From an uncultured Gammaproteobacteria bacterium (GTDB lineage Bacteria > Pseudomonadota > Gammaproteobacteria > Chromatiales > Chromatiaceae): DNA of 5,457 nt. The notes under the pieces are model-generated. The model was not told the origin of the DNA. It was given only the letters and a program-made list of their open reading frames with translations, and made no database searches. Made by a program: the position numbers and the translations under genes. Positions 1-5,443 of this stretch are shown one piece after another. How positions within the stretch are numbered: the first letter of the stretch is position 1; each line of letters starts with the position of its first letter. The stretch covers positions 1 to 5,457 of the forward strand of contig CALAZS010000235.1 of assembly GCA_937926265.1 (NCBI GenBank), in the 5' to 3' direction.

Positions 1-270
1 GTTGAAGACTTAGAAAGTATTGCGGAATATATTTCTAGAGATTCTGAATTTTATGCCCGATCAGTCGTAACTAAAATAATTTCAACAGTACGGGAAATTC
101 CTCAAAATCCTTTACTTGGTAGAGTCGTACCGGAATTAGATAAGGATGAAATTAGAGAAAGGTTTGTTTACAGCTATCGTCTTGTATATCAAGTCAGAAA
201 AGATCAAATTGCTGTACTTGCAATAATTCATGGCAAGAGACTAATCGAAAACCTTCCTGATAGATTTTAA
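1..270 (+). CDS. RelE/ParE-family type II toxin, 5'-truncated by the window edge
   Basis: The first base is already in frame, giving 89 residues from VEDLESIAEYIS to a TAA at 268-270. The pattern is that of the RelE/ParE toxin superfamily (PF05016): an N-terminal helix (AxEDLxxIAxYI type), a central PLLGRVVPEL segment (about residues 38-47), an IRERF..SYRLVYQV strand pair (residues 52-66), and a C-terminal strand ending in IIHGKRLIE. Family members are about 95-100 residues, so only about 8-12 N-terminal residues should lie outside the window. ParE-type proteins inhibit DNA gyrase and RelE-type proteins cut mRNA; sequence alone does not separate these here. The cognate antitoxin would be expected just upstream, outside the window. 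GC is about 34% (91 of 270), lower than the neighbouring aroG, which suggests acquisition by transfer. It converges on aroG with a 4-nt gap. Confidence 0.85.
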   Translation, partial: VEDLESIAEYISRDSEFYARSVVTKIISTVREIPQNPLLGRVVPELDKDEIRERFVYSYRLVYQVRKDQIAVLAIIHGKRLIENLPDRF

Positions 271-274
271 AATG

Positions 275-1333
275 TTAGCACTCTCTACGATTTCTAACCG
301 CTTCAGCCAGTCTTTCCAATAGCGGTAACGAACTTCCCCAGTCAATACAGGCATCGGTAATACTCTGGCCATAAGTCAGGGGTGTATCAGGAGTATTATC
401 CTGACGTCCGGCAACCAGATGGCTTTCAATCATGGCGCCGATAATACGTTTGTCACCTTTTGAAATCTGGTGTGCAACATCATGGCCAACATCAACCTGC
501 TTGTTGTGATCCTTGCGACTGTTGGCATGGCTGAAATCAATCATCATTTTTGGCGCGAGTCCGGATGACTGCATTTCTTCAGCCGCAATTTCAACGCTTT
601 CGGCATCGTAATTAGGGCGTTTGTTACCACCGCGCAGGATAATGTGGGTATCGGCATTGCCAGTAGTAGAAAAGACCGCCGAGTGACCCTGTTTAGTTAA
701 AGACATGAACACATGTGGTCGTGCGGCTGCATGGATGGCATCGACTGCGATACGCATTTTGCCATCCGTACCGTTTTTAAATCCGACAGGGCAGGATAAA
801 CCCGATGCCAGTTCTCTGTGCCCCTGGCTTTCGGTGGTTCTTGCGCCAATGGCTCCCCAACTTATCAGGTCAGCAATGTATTGAGGGCTGATCAGATCAA
901 GGAACTCGGTACCTGCCGGCAAGCCTAGTTCATTGATATCCAGTAATAATTTTCTGGCAAGTCCCAGGCCCTTGTTGATTTTGAAAGATTCATCCAGGTC
1001 CGGGTCGTTGATCAGACCTTTCCAACCAACCGTTGTGCGTGGTTTTTCAAAGTAAACCCGCATCACTATCAAAAGATCATCTTTTAATTGATCGCTGGCC
1101 GCTTTCAGGTTGTTGGCATACTCAATCGCAGCCTTTGGATCATGTACTGAGCAAGGGCCAATGACTACCAGCAGGCGGTCATCCTTACCATGCAGAATAT
1201 TGTGAATAGCGCGACGGGCATCATGTACCGTTTCAGAGGCAGTGTCTGAAATCGGGAACATGTCATGAACCTTGTTTGGTGAATCAACCTCGGTAATACT
1301 CTTGATGCGTAAATCGTCAGTTTGGTAAGTCAT
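275..1333 (-). CDS. aroG: 3-deoxy-7-phosphoheptulonate (DAHP) synthase, class I, AroG-like
   Basis: This cytoplasmic enzyme condenses phosphoenolpyruvate with erythrose 4-phosphate to DAHP, the first step of the shikimate pathway to Phe, Tyr, Trp and chorismate products. The 352-residue product aligns without noticeable gaps to my recollection of E. coli AroG (350 aa). Hallmarks are VVIGPCSVHDP (C61), the FEKPRTTVGWKGLINDP block (95-111), GARTTESQ (163-170), SCPVGFKNGTDG (180-191), DFSHANS (H269), IESHL (E303) and SITDAC (D327). C61, H269, E303 and D327 match the four metal ligands of AroG. D6, D7, F144, P150, L175, L179, S180 and F209, which line the AroG Phe site, are kept, so phenylalanine feedback is a reasonable inference. 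The ATG at 1333 was chosen over an upstream in-frame TTG at 1351 because MTYQTDDLRIK matches the AroG N-terminus (MNYQNDDLRIK). The SD is weak (GAAG, 3 nt upstream). Confidence 0.96.
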   Translation of the reverse strand: MTYQTDDLRIKSITEVDSPNKVHDMFPISDTASETVHDARRAIHNILHGKDDRLLVVIGPCSVHDPKAAIEYANNLKAASDQLKDDLLIVMRVYFEKPRTTVGWKGLINDPDLDESFKINKGLGLARKLLLDINELGLPAGTEFLDLISPQYIADLISWGAIGARTTESQGHRELASGLSCPVGFKNGTDGKMRIAVDAIHAAARPHVFMSLTKQGHSAVFSTTGNADTHIILRGGNKRPNYDAESVEIAAEEMQSSGLAPKMMIDFSHANSRKDHNKQVDVGHDVAHQISKGDKRIIGAMIESHLVAGRQDNTPDTPLTYGQSITDACIDWGSSLPLLERLAEAVRNRREC

Positions 1334-1383
1334 AATCTTCGCTGGTAACAATATATCTTTTGGTCACAATAAATATGCCCTTA

Positions 1384-1412
1384 ATTATAAGCGAGATTGA
1401 TGAGAATGTTGA
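1384..1412 (-). promoter_or_regulatory. Predicted sigma70-type promoter of aroG
   Basis: Read on the minus strand, a perfect -10 hexamer TATAAT (1389 down to 1384) is preceded by TCAACA (1412 down to 1407, 4 of 6 matches to TTGACA) at the ideal 17-nt spacing. Transcription would start near 1377, giving an untranslated leader of about 44 nt before the ATG at 1333. No obvious TyrR-type operator or attenuator-like leader peptide was seen. The promoter lies between aroG and the inverted repeat, so aroG is probably transcribed independently of the copper chaperone gene. Confidence 0.6.
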
Positions 1413-1434
1413 AAAGTTATTACCTATAGTGACG

Positions 1435-1543
1435 ATCGAAATTGCCATTGCTGTTTTTCTGAAATGTCTGAGGCAAGGACGCCAAAGTCAAGCATCATGG
1501 ATGATTTCCTGCGTTTTCAGAAAAACAGCAAGGTGATTGCGAT
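1435..1543. repeat. Long inverted repeat / MITE- or REP-like intergenic element
   Basis: Two perfect 17-nt complementary arms, TTGCTGTTTTTCTGAAA at 1448-1464 and TTTCAGAAAAACAGCAA at 1515-1531, enclose 50 nt. The pairing resumes outside the arms after a small asymmetric gap: ATCGAAAT (1435-1442) against ATTGCGAT (1536-1543), 7 of 8 pairs. Inside, GCAAGGA (1473-1479) can pair with TCCTGC (1507-1512) with one bulge. Alternatively, two small hairpins form: GGC-AAGGAC-GCC (1472-1483) and ATCAT-GG-ATGAT (1494-1505). The element starts 4 nt past the stop of the copper chaperone gene and ends before the aroG promoter. It has no transposase and no clear target-site duplication. It may be a dispersed non-autonomous repeat, a processing or terminating stem for the chaperone mRNA, or both; no T-run follows the stem on the minus strand. 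Confidence 0.75.
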
Positions 1544-1547
1544 AGGA

Positions 1548-1979
1548 TTATGGTTGAGACTTCGAAACAATTGCCTCAAAAGTCTCTGTATCGCCATTTC
1601 CAAGTTTCATGCCGAGTTTCACCATGTCACCAGGCTTCAAAGACTTTTGAGGTGTGAACAGCATGAAGTGTTTGCCACCGGGTTTGAAATAAACCGTTTC
1701 ACCGGGAGCGATTTTGATAAATTTCCGATGCATCATGACTGCCATGCCATTTTTCTCAACGGTTTCATGCAGCTCTGCTTTTTTATGAGCGTCACTTTCA
1801 GCAGCAGTGATCCAGATAGTATATTCACTCGGGTTGTCGATAGTGGCGTAGCCGGCAGTCATATGAATGTTCGGGGGCGCAGCGCGAACCCAGGCATTTT
1901 CAACTGTCAGGTATTCAGCCTGAGCTAATAACGGGACCAGAAATGTAAAAAGAAAAGTTAAGTTGATCAGTTTTCTCAT
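1548..1979 (-). CDS. Periplasmic copper chaperone PCu(A)C
   Basis: This 143-residue secreted protein belongs to the PCu(A)C family (PF04314), which binds Cu(I) in the periplasm and helps deliver copper to the CuA and CuB centres of cytochrome oxidases, often with a Sco protein. The N-terminus MRKLINLTFLFTFLVPLLAQA is a classic Sec signal peptide with a predicted AQA|E cleavage after residue 21. The family metal motif H-x10-M-x21-H-x-M is fully present as H71, M82, H104 and M106. Other family features are the VENAWVRAAPPNIHMTAGYATI segment (26-47) and the APGETVYFKPGGKHFML block (91-107). The ATG at 1979 is preceded by GGGG seven bases upstream, a usable SD. No Sco or oxidase gene lies beside it in this window; the adjacent genes are aroG and a divergent PF04339 gene, so it appears to stand alone. 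Confidence 0.93.
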   Translation of the reverse strand: MRKLINLTFLFTFLVPLLAQAEYLTVENAWVRAAPPNIHMTAGYATIDNPSEYTIWITAAESDAHKKAELHETVEKNGMAVMMHRKFIKIAPGETVYFKPGGKHFMLFTPQKSLKPGDMVKLGMKLGNGDTETFEAIVSKSQP

Positions 1980-1991
1980 GGTAAAACCCCA

Positions 1992-2000
1992 ATTATTACA
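1992..2000 (-). promoter_or_regulatory. Possible extended -10 of the copper chaperone gene
   Basis: On the minus strand the string TGTAATAAT (2000 down to 1992) resembles an extended -10 (TGnTATAAT, one mismatch in the hexamer). No good -35 is present at 16-18 nt, which an extended -10 can tolerate. The start site would fall about 7 nt downstream, leaving a very short leader that still contains the GGGG ribosome-binding sequence. No copper-responsive operator (CueR- or CopR-like dyad) was recognised. Confidence 0.28.
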
Positions 2001-2012
2001 ATTTCTTAAACG

Positions 2013-2042
2013 TTAACATGGCTGGCCCGGTCATGCTTTAAT
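2013..2042 (+). promoter_or_regulatory. Predicted promoter of the PF04339/DUF938 gene pair
   Basis: TTAACA (2013-2018, 5 of 6 to TTGACA) and TTTAAT (2037-2042, 5 of 6 to TATAAT) are 18 nt apart. The expected start site is near 2049-2050, at or next to the ATG of the downstream gene, and no Shine-Dalgarno sequence precedes that ATG. If the prediction is right the mRNA is leaderless. The -35 overlaps a small imperfect dyad (TTAAACGTTAA, 2006-2016) in the 70-bp divergent region, which could be incidental. Confidence 0.42.
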
Positions 2043-2049
2043 AATTTTA

Positions 2050-3198
2050 ATGCAGATCGAAATACATTCATCAATCAAGGATATACCAAAAGACCACTGG
2101 AACTGTCTAGTCAAAGACAATAATCCATTAGTCAGGCATGAGTTTCTATCGGCGATGGAAACCCACAACTGTGTGGGTGAAAAGTTTGGCTGGATACCCT
2201 GTCATGTGGCAGTTTATGAAAACGAACAGCTTTCAGCTGCCTTGCCACTGTATGCAAAATATAATTCTTATGGCGAATTTGTGTTTGATCACAGCTGGGC
2301 AGATGCTTACCAGCGAACTGGTCATGCTTATTTTCCCAAGTTGGTTTCTGCTGTGCCTTATACGCCGGCGAGAGGGCAGCGGCTATTGTGTAAGCCTGGT
2401 GATGAAAAACGAATGTATCCGCTGATTACCCGCTATCTGCAGGAGTTCTGCGAAGCAAAAGGATTAAGCGGTTTTCATATCCTGTTTCCACAAGATAATG
2501 AAATTGACATTCTGCAGTCTCAGGAATGTTTTCTACGTCATGATTGCCAATATCACTGGTTTAACAATAATTACGCAGATTTCTCTGAATTCACTGCGCA
2601 GTTAACATCGCGGAAACGCAAAAATATTCGCCGGGAACGACAGGCGGTTCAAAATGCTGACGTCACCTTAAGAAGACTGAATGGTCATACGGCATCATCC
2701 CGGGACTGGGCTGATTTTGCGGTTTTTTATAACCGTACCTTTGAGGAAAAATGGGGTATGGCGACTTTCAACCTGGGCTTTTTTGAAGAAATAGGCCGGA
2801 CATTACCCGATAACGTTTTACTGGTGCTGGCAGATAAAGATGATCACTGCATTGCGGGTTCATTAATGTATGTCAGTGATACGACTCTTTATGGCCGTCA
2901 TTGGGGATGTATCGAGCAGGTTGACCAGTTGCATTTTGAGGCATGCTATTACCAGGGTATCGAATTTTGTATTGAAAAAGGATTACAGGTGTTTGAACCG
3001 GGTGCCCAGGGTGAACATAAAATTGCACGTGGTTTTGTTCCGGTCATGACAAGGTCTGCCCATTGGTTGCGTTCTGATCATCTTCAAAATCCAGTTAAAG
3101 ACTTTTGTCGCCATGAAAAACAGGGTGTTGAACAATACATGCAACAACTTGAAAAGAAGGTTCCCTTCAAGCGAGCTGAAAATGAAACCCTTTGCTGA
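2050..3198 (+). CDS. PF04339 (DUF482) FemAB/GNAT-like acyltransferase-family protein
   Basis: The 382-residue product matches the PF04339 family, often annotated as GNAT-family N-acetyltransferase or peptidoglycan-biosynthesis-like protein. It is related in fold to FemAB aminoacyl transferases, and no biochemical role is established that I can cite. Family signatures, in order, are GWIPCHVAVYENEQLSAALP (47-66), KYNSYGEFVFDHSWADAYQ (70-88), YFPKLVSAVPYTPARGQRLL (94-113), a basic SRKRKNIRRER stretch (187-197), YGRHWGC (281-287), HFEACYYQGIEFCIE (295-309) and FEPGAQGEHKIARGF (315-329). Length is close to the usual 370-390. There is no signal peptide or membrane segment, so it is cytoplasmic. The ATG at 2050 places the usual N-terminal distance before the conserved PLVRHEFLSAME segment, but there is no SD (ttaataatttta precedes it). 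It overlaps the DUF938 gene by 17 nt, indicating co-transcription. The substrate is unknown. Confidence 0.88.
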   Translation: MQIEIHSSIKDIPKDHWNCLVKDNNPLVRHEFLSAMETHNCVGEKFGWIPCHVAVYENEQLSAALPLYAKYNSYGEFVFDHSWADAYQRTGHAYFPKLVSAVPYTPARGQRLLCKPGDEKRMYPLITRYLQEFCEAKGLSGFHILFPQDNEIDILQSQECFLRHDCQYHWFNNNYADFSEFTAQLTSRKRKNIRRERQAVQNADVTLRRLNGHTASSRDWADFAVFYNRTFEEKWGMATFNLGFFEEIGRTLPDNVLLVLADKDDHCIAGSLMYVSDTTLYGRHWGCIEQVDQLHFEACYYQGIEFCIEKGLQVFEPGAQGEHKIARGFVPVMTRSAHWLRSDHLQNPVKDFCRHEKQGVEQYMQQLEKKVPFKRAENETLC

Positions 3199-3772
3199 AT
3201 CATCAGTTGAAAACAGAAAGCCTATTTTCGAAACAATTGAACCACTTTTAAAAGACAGCAGGACGGTACTGGAAATTGGCAGTGGTACCGGTCAGCATGC
3301 CGTTTATTTTGCTGAGGATATGCCGCATCTAACCTGGCAGTGCAGTGATTTAATCGATAACCATCCTGGTATCCATATGTGGATTGAAGAGTCTGGTTTA
3401 CAAAACGTCTTGGCTCCAATTGAACTGGACACGTTAAACAGTGATTGGCCTGAACAGACTTATGATGTTGTTTTTTCTGCAAACACAGTGCATATCATGC
3501 ACTGGAATATGGTGGAAGGGATGTTTTCCGGTTTGGAAAAGGTGATGCATTCAGGCAGTAAATTGCTGCTCTATGGACCTTTTAATTATAACGGTGACTA
3601 TAGCAGCGACAGTAATGCCGGTTTCGATCAATGGTTAAAGAACCGTGATCCCGGAAGTGGTATCCGCGATTTTGAGAAACTTGATATGCTGGCTGACAAT
3701 ATCGGTTTAACGCTGATAGAAGATTATGAGATGCCGGTGAATAATCGTTTGCTGTATTGGCAAAAGTTATGA
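3182..3772 (+). CDS. DUF938 family class I SAM-dependent methyltransferase
   Basis: The 196-residue product belongs to the DUF938 family (PF06080), predicted SAM-dependent methyltransferases of unknown substrate. Motif I is VLEIGSGTGQHA (29-40), followed by the acidic motif II end CSDL (54-57). Family-specific blocks follow: FSANTVHIMHW (98-108), LYGPFNYNGDYSSDSNAGFD (130-149), DPGSGIRDFEKL (156-167) and the C-terminal MPVNNRLLYW (184-193). The start is set at the ATG at 3182 because MKPFAESSVENRKPI matches the usual family beginning, and GAG lies six bases upstream (gagctgaaaATG). An upstream in-frame ATG at 3113 would add 23 residues that only read through the preceding gene. The 17-nt overlap with the PF04339 gene implies translational coupling. 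It ends 8 bp before the stop of the convergent mnmM. Confidence 0.9.
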   Translation: MKPFAESSVENRKPIFETIEPLLKDSRTVLEIGSGTGQHAVYFAEDMPHLTWQCSDLIDNHPGIHMWIEESGLQNVLAPIELDTLNSDWPEQTYDVVFSANTVHIMHWNMVEGMFSGLEKVMHSGSKLLLYGPFNYNGDYSSDSNAGFDQWLKNRDPGSGIRDFEKLDMLADNIGLTLIEDYEMPVNNRLLYWQKL

Positions 3773-3780
3773 TTTTGGAG

Positions 3781-4338
3781 TTATAGTTTCTGAATCTTCA
3801 GCCACTGTGGCCCCGGAGTGGTAATGATTTCTTTTTCGAACCCGGAAGGTAGTCTTTCAGCCCATTCATACACAGCCTGTGTTTCTTCTCTGCCGCCGTC
3901 ATGATTGGGATAAAGCATGATTGAAATAACGCCTCCCTTGTTATTCAGGTTAATCAGCTGAACAGATTGTTCCAGCGCTTTTAATGTTGAGGTTGTCCTG
4001 GTGATACAGCTTTTATCGGATCCTGGTAAATAACCCAGGTTAAACATGATCAGATTGATTTTTGCTTTAGCGTTTTCAGGTAAACATTCAATTAAATACT
4101 CATGGCTTTTTAATAATAAATTTACCTGCTTGAGTTGCTGGTTTTGTTCAAGTAACAGCCTGGTGTTTTTTATTGCTGATTCCTGAATATCAAAGGCATA
4201 AACATGACCGTCTTGTCCAACCTGCTCAGCCAGAAACAATGTGTCATTGCCATTACCGGCAGTTGCATCGATACATACATCTCCAGGTTGAATAATTAAC
4301 CTAAGCTGTTTTTTTACAGTTTCTGTAAGAGGTTTCAT
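3781..4338 (-). CDS. mnmM: tRNA nm5(s2)U34 methyltransferase MnmM (YtqB family)
   Basis: The 185-residue product is a compact Rossmann-fold methyltransferase of the rRNA_methylase family (PF06962), whose B. subtilis member YtqB is now called MnmM. It methylates 5-aminomethyl-(2-thio)uridine at tRNA wobble position 34 to mnm5(s2)U. Visible signatures are the SAM motif DATAGNGNDTLFLA (24-37), the acidic strand end VYAFDIQ (46-52), MFNLGYLPGSDKS (98-110) with the following ITRTTSTLKAL (112-122), and YPNHDGGREE (143-152). Length matches the family. Its ATG overlaps the upstream gene's stop as ATGA (4338-4335) and there is no SD, so it should be translated by coupling. Enterobacteria carry out this step with the methyltransferase domain of MnmC, an unrelated family. 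The FAD-protein partner upstream strengthens the tRNA-modification assignment. Confidence 0.87.
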   Translation of the reverse strand: MKPLTETVKKQLRLIIQPGDVCIDATAGNGNDTLFLAEQVGQDGHVYAFDIQESAIKNTRLLLEQNQQLKQVNLLLKSHEYLIECLPENAKAKINLIMFNLGYLPGSDKSCITRTTSTLKALEQSVQLINLNNKGGVISIMLYPNHDGGREETQAVYEWAERLPSGFEKEIITTPGPQWLKIQKL

Positions 4339-5432
4339 TTGTTTAGGCGTTTAATATCAACTTGCTCGGGTAAAGGCTGGTTGTCAATCAGGTGATTGGT
4401 AAAGCATTCTGCATAATATGGAATAGTCATGCTGCCTTTGGCGCCGAAACCATTAAAAACGAATAGATTGCTTTTTGTTGGGTGTTTACCAATAAAGGGT
4501 TGCTTGTCACGTGTTGCCGGGCGGATGCCTGCCTGGTGGGCCATGACTTGATAATCAACCGGCTGTTTAAACAGTGTCTTCAGGTTTTGCTCGACTTTTT
4601 CCCGACCCTCAGCTGTTGGCTGGTCATCTTTAAAATCCCATTCTGAATTGGCCCCGGTCCGATATATGTGTTTCTCAACAGGTATCAGCCAACTTGAGCG
4701 ATTAATAATTTTACTGGTTTTTATTTCACTGGATTTAACTGTCAGGATTTCCCCTTTAGCCAGTTGAAACGGTAACCACTCAAACCAGGGATTATGGGTT
4801 GCCTGGTGGCCTTCGCAAAAGATGATGTTTTTTATCCTGAATGCTTGCCAACGGATATAGTCTTTATCAACTTTGAGATCGTCGTAATTAAGTTGGTCCT
4901 GAGAATAAACAGCTTGCTCAATAAAGTAATTTTTTAGTCTTTCAAGTAGATGTGGGATATTCAAAAAACCTGTTTGTTTTTGTTCAAAGCTACCATGTTC
5001 ATCAGCCAATGGGCTTTGCTTGTCAGGAATATTAAACTTATCCAGTAATCCCTGATAGTCGGGGTTGCTCTGTCTTCTATCTAAATAGTCTTTTTGTTGT
5101 TCATCCATAAGCAGGCGCAGCATGCTTACAGGATGAAAAAAAGAAGTATTGAAACTGTCAGCTAACTCTTGGTAAGTGTTAAGCGCTGCTTCAAGACAGT
5201 TTCTGGTGTCGGAAGCCAATACCAGCCGTTTCCCGGTTATCGGGTTAACCAGACCTGCAGCCACTTTTGAAGAAGCCTGGTGATGTGCGTTATCAACGAT
5301 ACCAATCTTTGCGCCGGTCTGGCTCAGTTTCCATGCCAGAATTGAGCCCGCCAGGCCCTGCCCAACGATCAGGTAGTCGATATCTTTTAAATTTATTGGC
5401 ATGTCAGGCATATCAGGCATATTAGGGAGCAT
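4335..5432 (-). CDS. FAD-dependent oxidoreductase (DAO fold), MnmC(o)-like
   Basis: About 365 residues from the first ATG. The N-terminus holds the FAD dinucleotide motif DYLIVGQGLAGS (19-30; GxGxxG at G24, G26, G29), the strand end IGIVDN (43-48), and ASSKVAAGLVNPITGKR (53-69), typical of DAO-type oxidases (PF01266). The C-terminus carries AGIRPATRDKQPFIGKHP (301-318), NLFVFNGFGAKGS (322-334) and a final AEC...IDNQPLP. This C-terminal pattern parallels the oxidase domain of E. coli MnmC as I recall it (CGVRCATRDHLPMVG, LFMFAALGSRGL, then AE...DEPIP). That domain oxidatively removes the carboxymethyl group from cmnm5(s2)U to give nm5(s2)U, the substrate of MnmM, encoded by the coupled downstream gene. 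The function is therefore inferred as the cmnm5U oxidase; a small-molecule amine oxidase is the alternative. The start is uncertain: in-frame ATGs at 5432, 5420, 5411 and 5402, a TTG at 5438, no SD for any, and an in-frame stop just upstream of the TTG. Confidence 0.8.
   Translation of the reverse strand: MLPNMPDMPDMPINLKDIDYLIVGQGLAGSILAWKLSQTGAKIGIVDNAHHQASSKVAAGLVNPITGKRLVLASDTRNCLEAALNTYQELADSFNTSFFHPVSMLRLLMDEQQKDYLDRRQSNPDYQGLLDKFNIPDKQSPLADEHGSFEQKQTGFLNIPHLLERLKNYFIEQAVYSQDQLNYDDLKVDKDYIRWQAFRIKNIIFCEGHQATHNPWFEWLPFQLAKGEILTVKSSEIKTSKIINRSSWLIPVEKHIYRTGANSEWDFKDDQPTAEGREKVEQNLKTLFKQPVDYQVMAHQAGIRPATRDKQPFIGKHPTKSNLFVFNGFGAKGSMTIPYYAECFTNHLIDNQPLPEQVDIKRLNK
5401..5427. repeat. Three 9-bp tandem units inside the start region of the FAD gene
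   Basis: On the plus strand ATGTCAGGC (5401-5409), ATATCAGGC (5410-5418) and ATATTAGGG (5419-5427) are imperfect 9-bp tandem copies. On the coding (minus) strand they encode the peptide repeat NMPDMPDMP and supply several in-frame ATG codons. Because 9 is a multiple of three, gain or loss of a unit would keep the frame. Confidence 0.7.
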
Positions 5433-5437
5433 ACACA

Positions 5438-5443
5438 ATTATC
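5438..5443 (-). promoter_or_regulatory. Possible -10 element of the FAD oxidoreductase/mnmM operon
   Basis: On the minus strand GATAAT (5443 down to 5438, 5 of 6 to TATAAT) lies just ahead of the candidate starts. A matching -35 would fall beyond the right edge, so it cannot be judged. If used, transcription would begin near 5431. That would exclude the TTG at 5438 and leave the ATG at 5432 essentially leaderless, or favour 5420-5402. Confidence 0.3.

Noticed and set aside
1071..1085. Perfect odd palindrome AAAAGATCATCTTTT within aroG
   Set aside because: It lies in codons for a conserved Lys-Asp-Asp-Leu-Leu stretch, so the symmetry follows from codon choice and is not placed where an operator would act on a start.
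1441..1540. ATTGC on both sides of the inverted repeat as a target-site duplication
   Set aside because: The two ATTGC copies (1441-1445 and 1536-1540) are offset differently from the arms, and the right copy belongs to the outer pairing. They are too short to support insertion by transposition.
1464..1928. Open plus-strand frame of 154 codons opposite the copper chaperone gene
   Set aside because: It is antisense to a gene with a signal peptide and an intact H-x10-M-x21-H-x-M motif. Its translation shows no recognisable domain and its start lies inside the inverted repeat.
2138..2425. Second plus-strand frame inside the PF04339 gene
   Set aside because: The main frame carries all family motifs through this stretch. 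The alternative product looks like random composition rich in Trp, Met and Cys.
3222..3482. Minus-strand frame opposite the DUF938 gene
   Set aside because: It is antisense to the SAM-binding motif region, with no domain and no ribosome-binding site.
3791..3821. Small stems CTGAA/TTCAG and CCACT/AGTGG near the end of mnmM as a terminator
   Set aside because: The stems are only 5 bp, one has a 2-nt loop, both lie in coding sequence, and no T-run follows.
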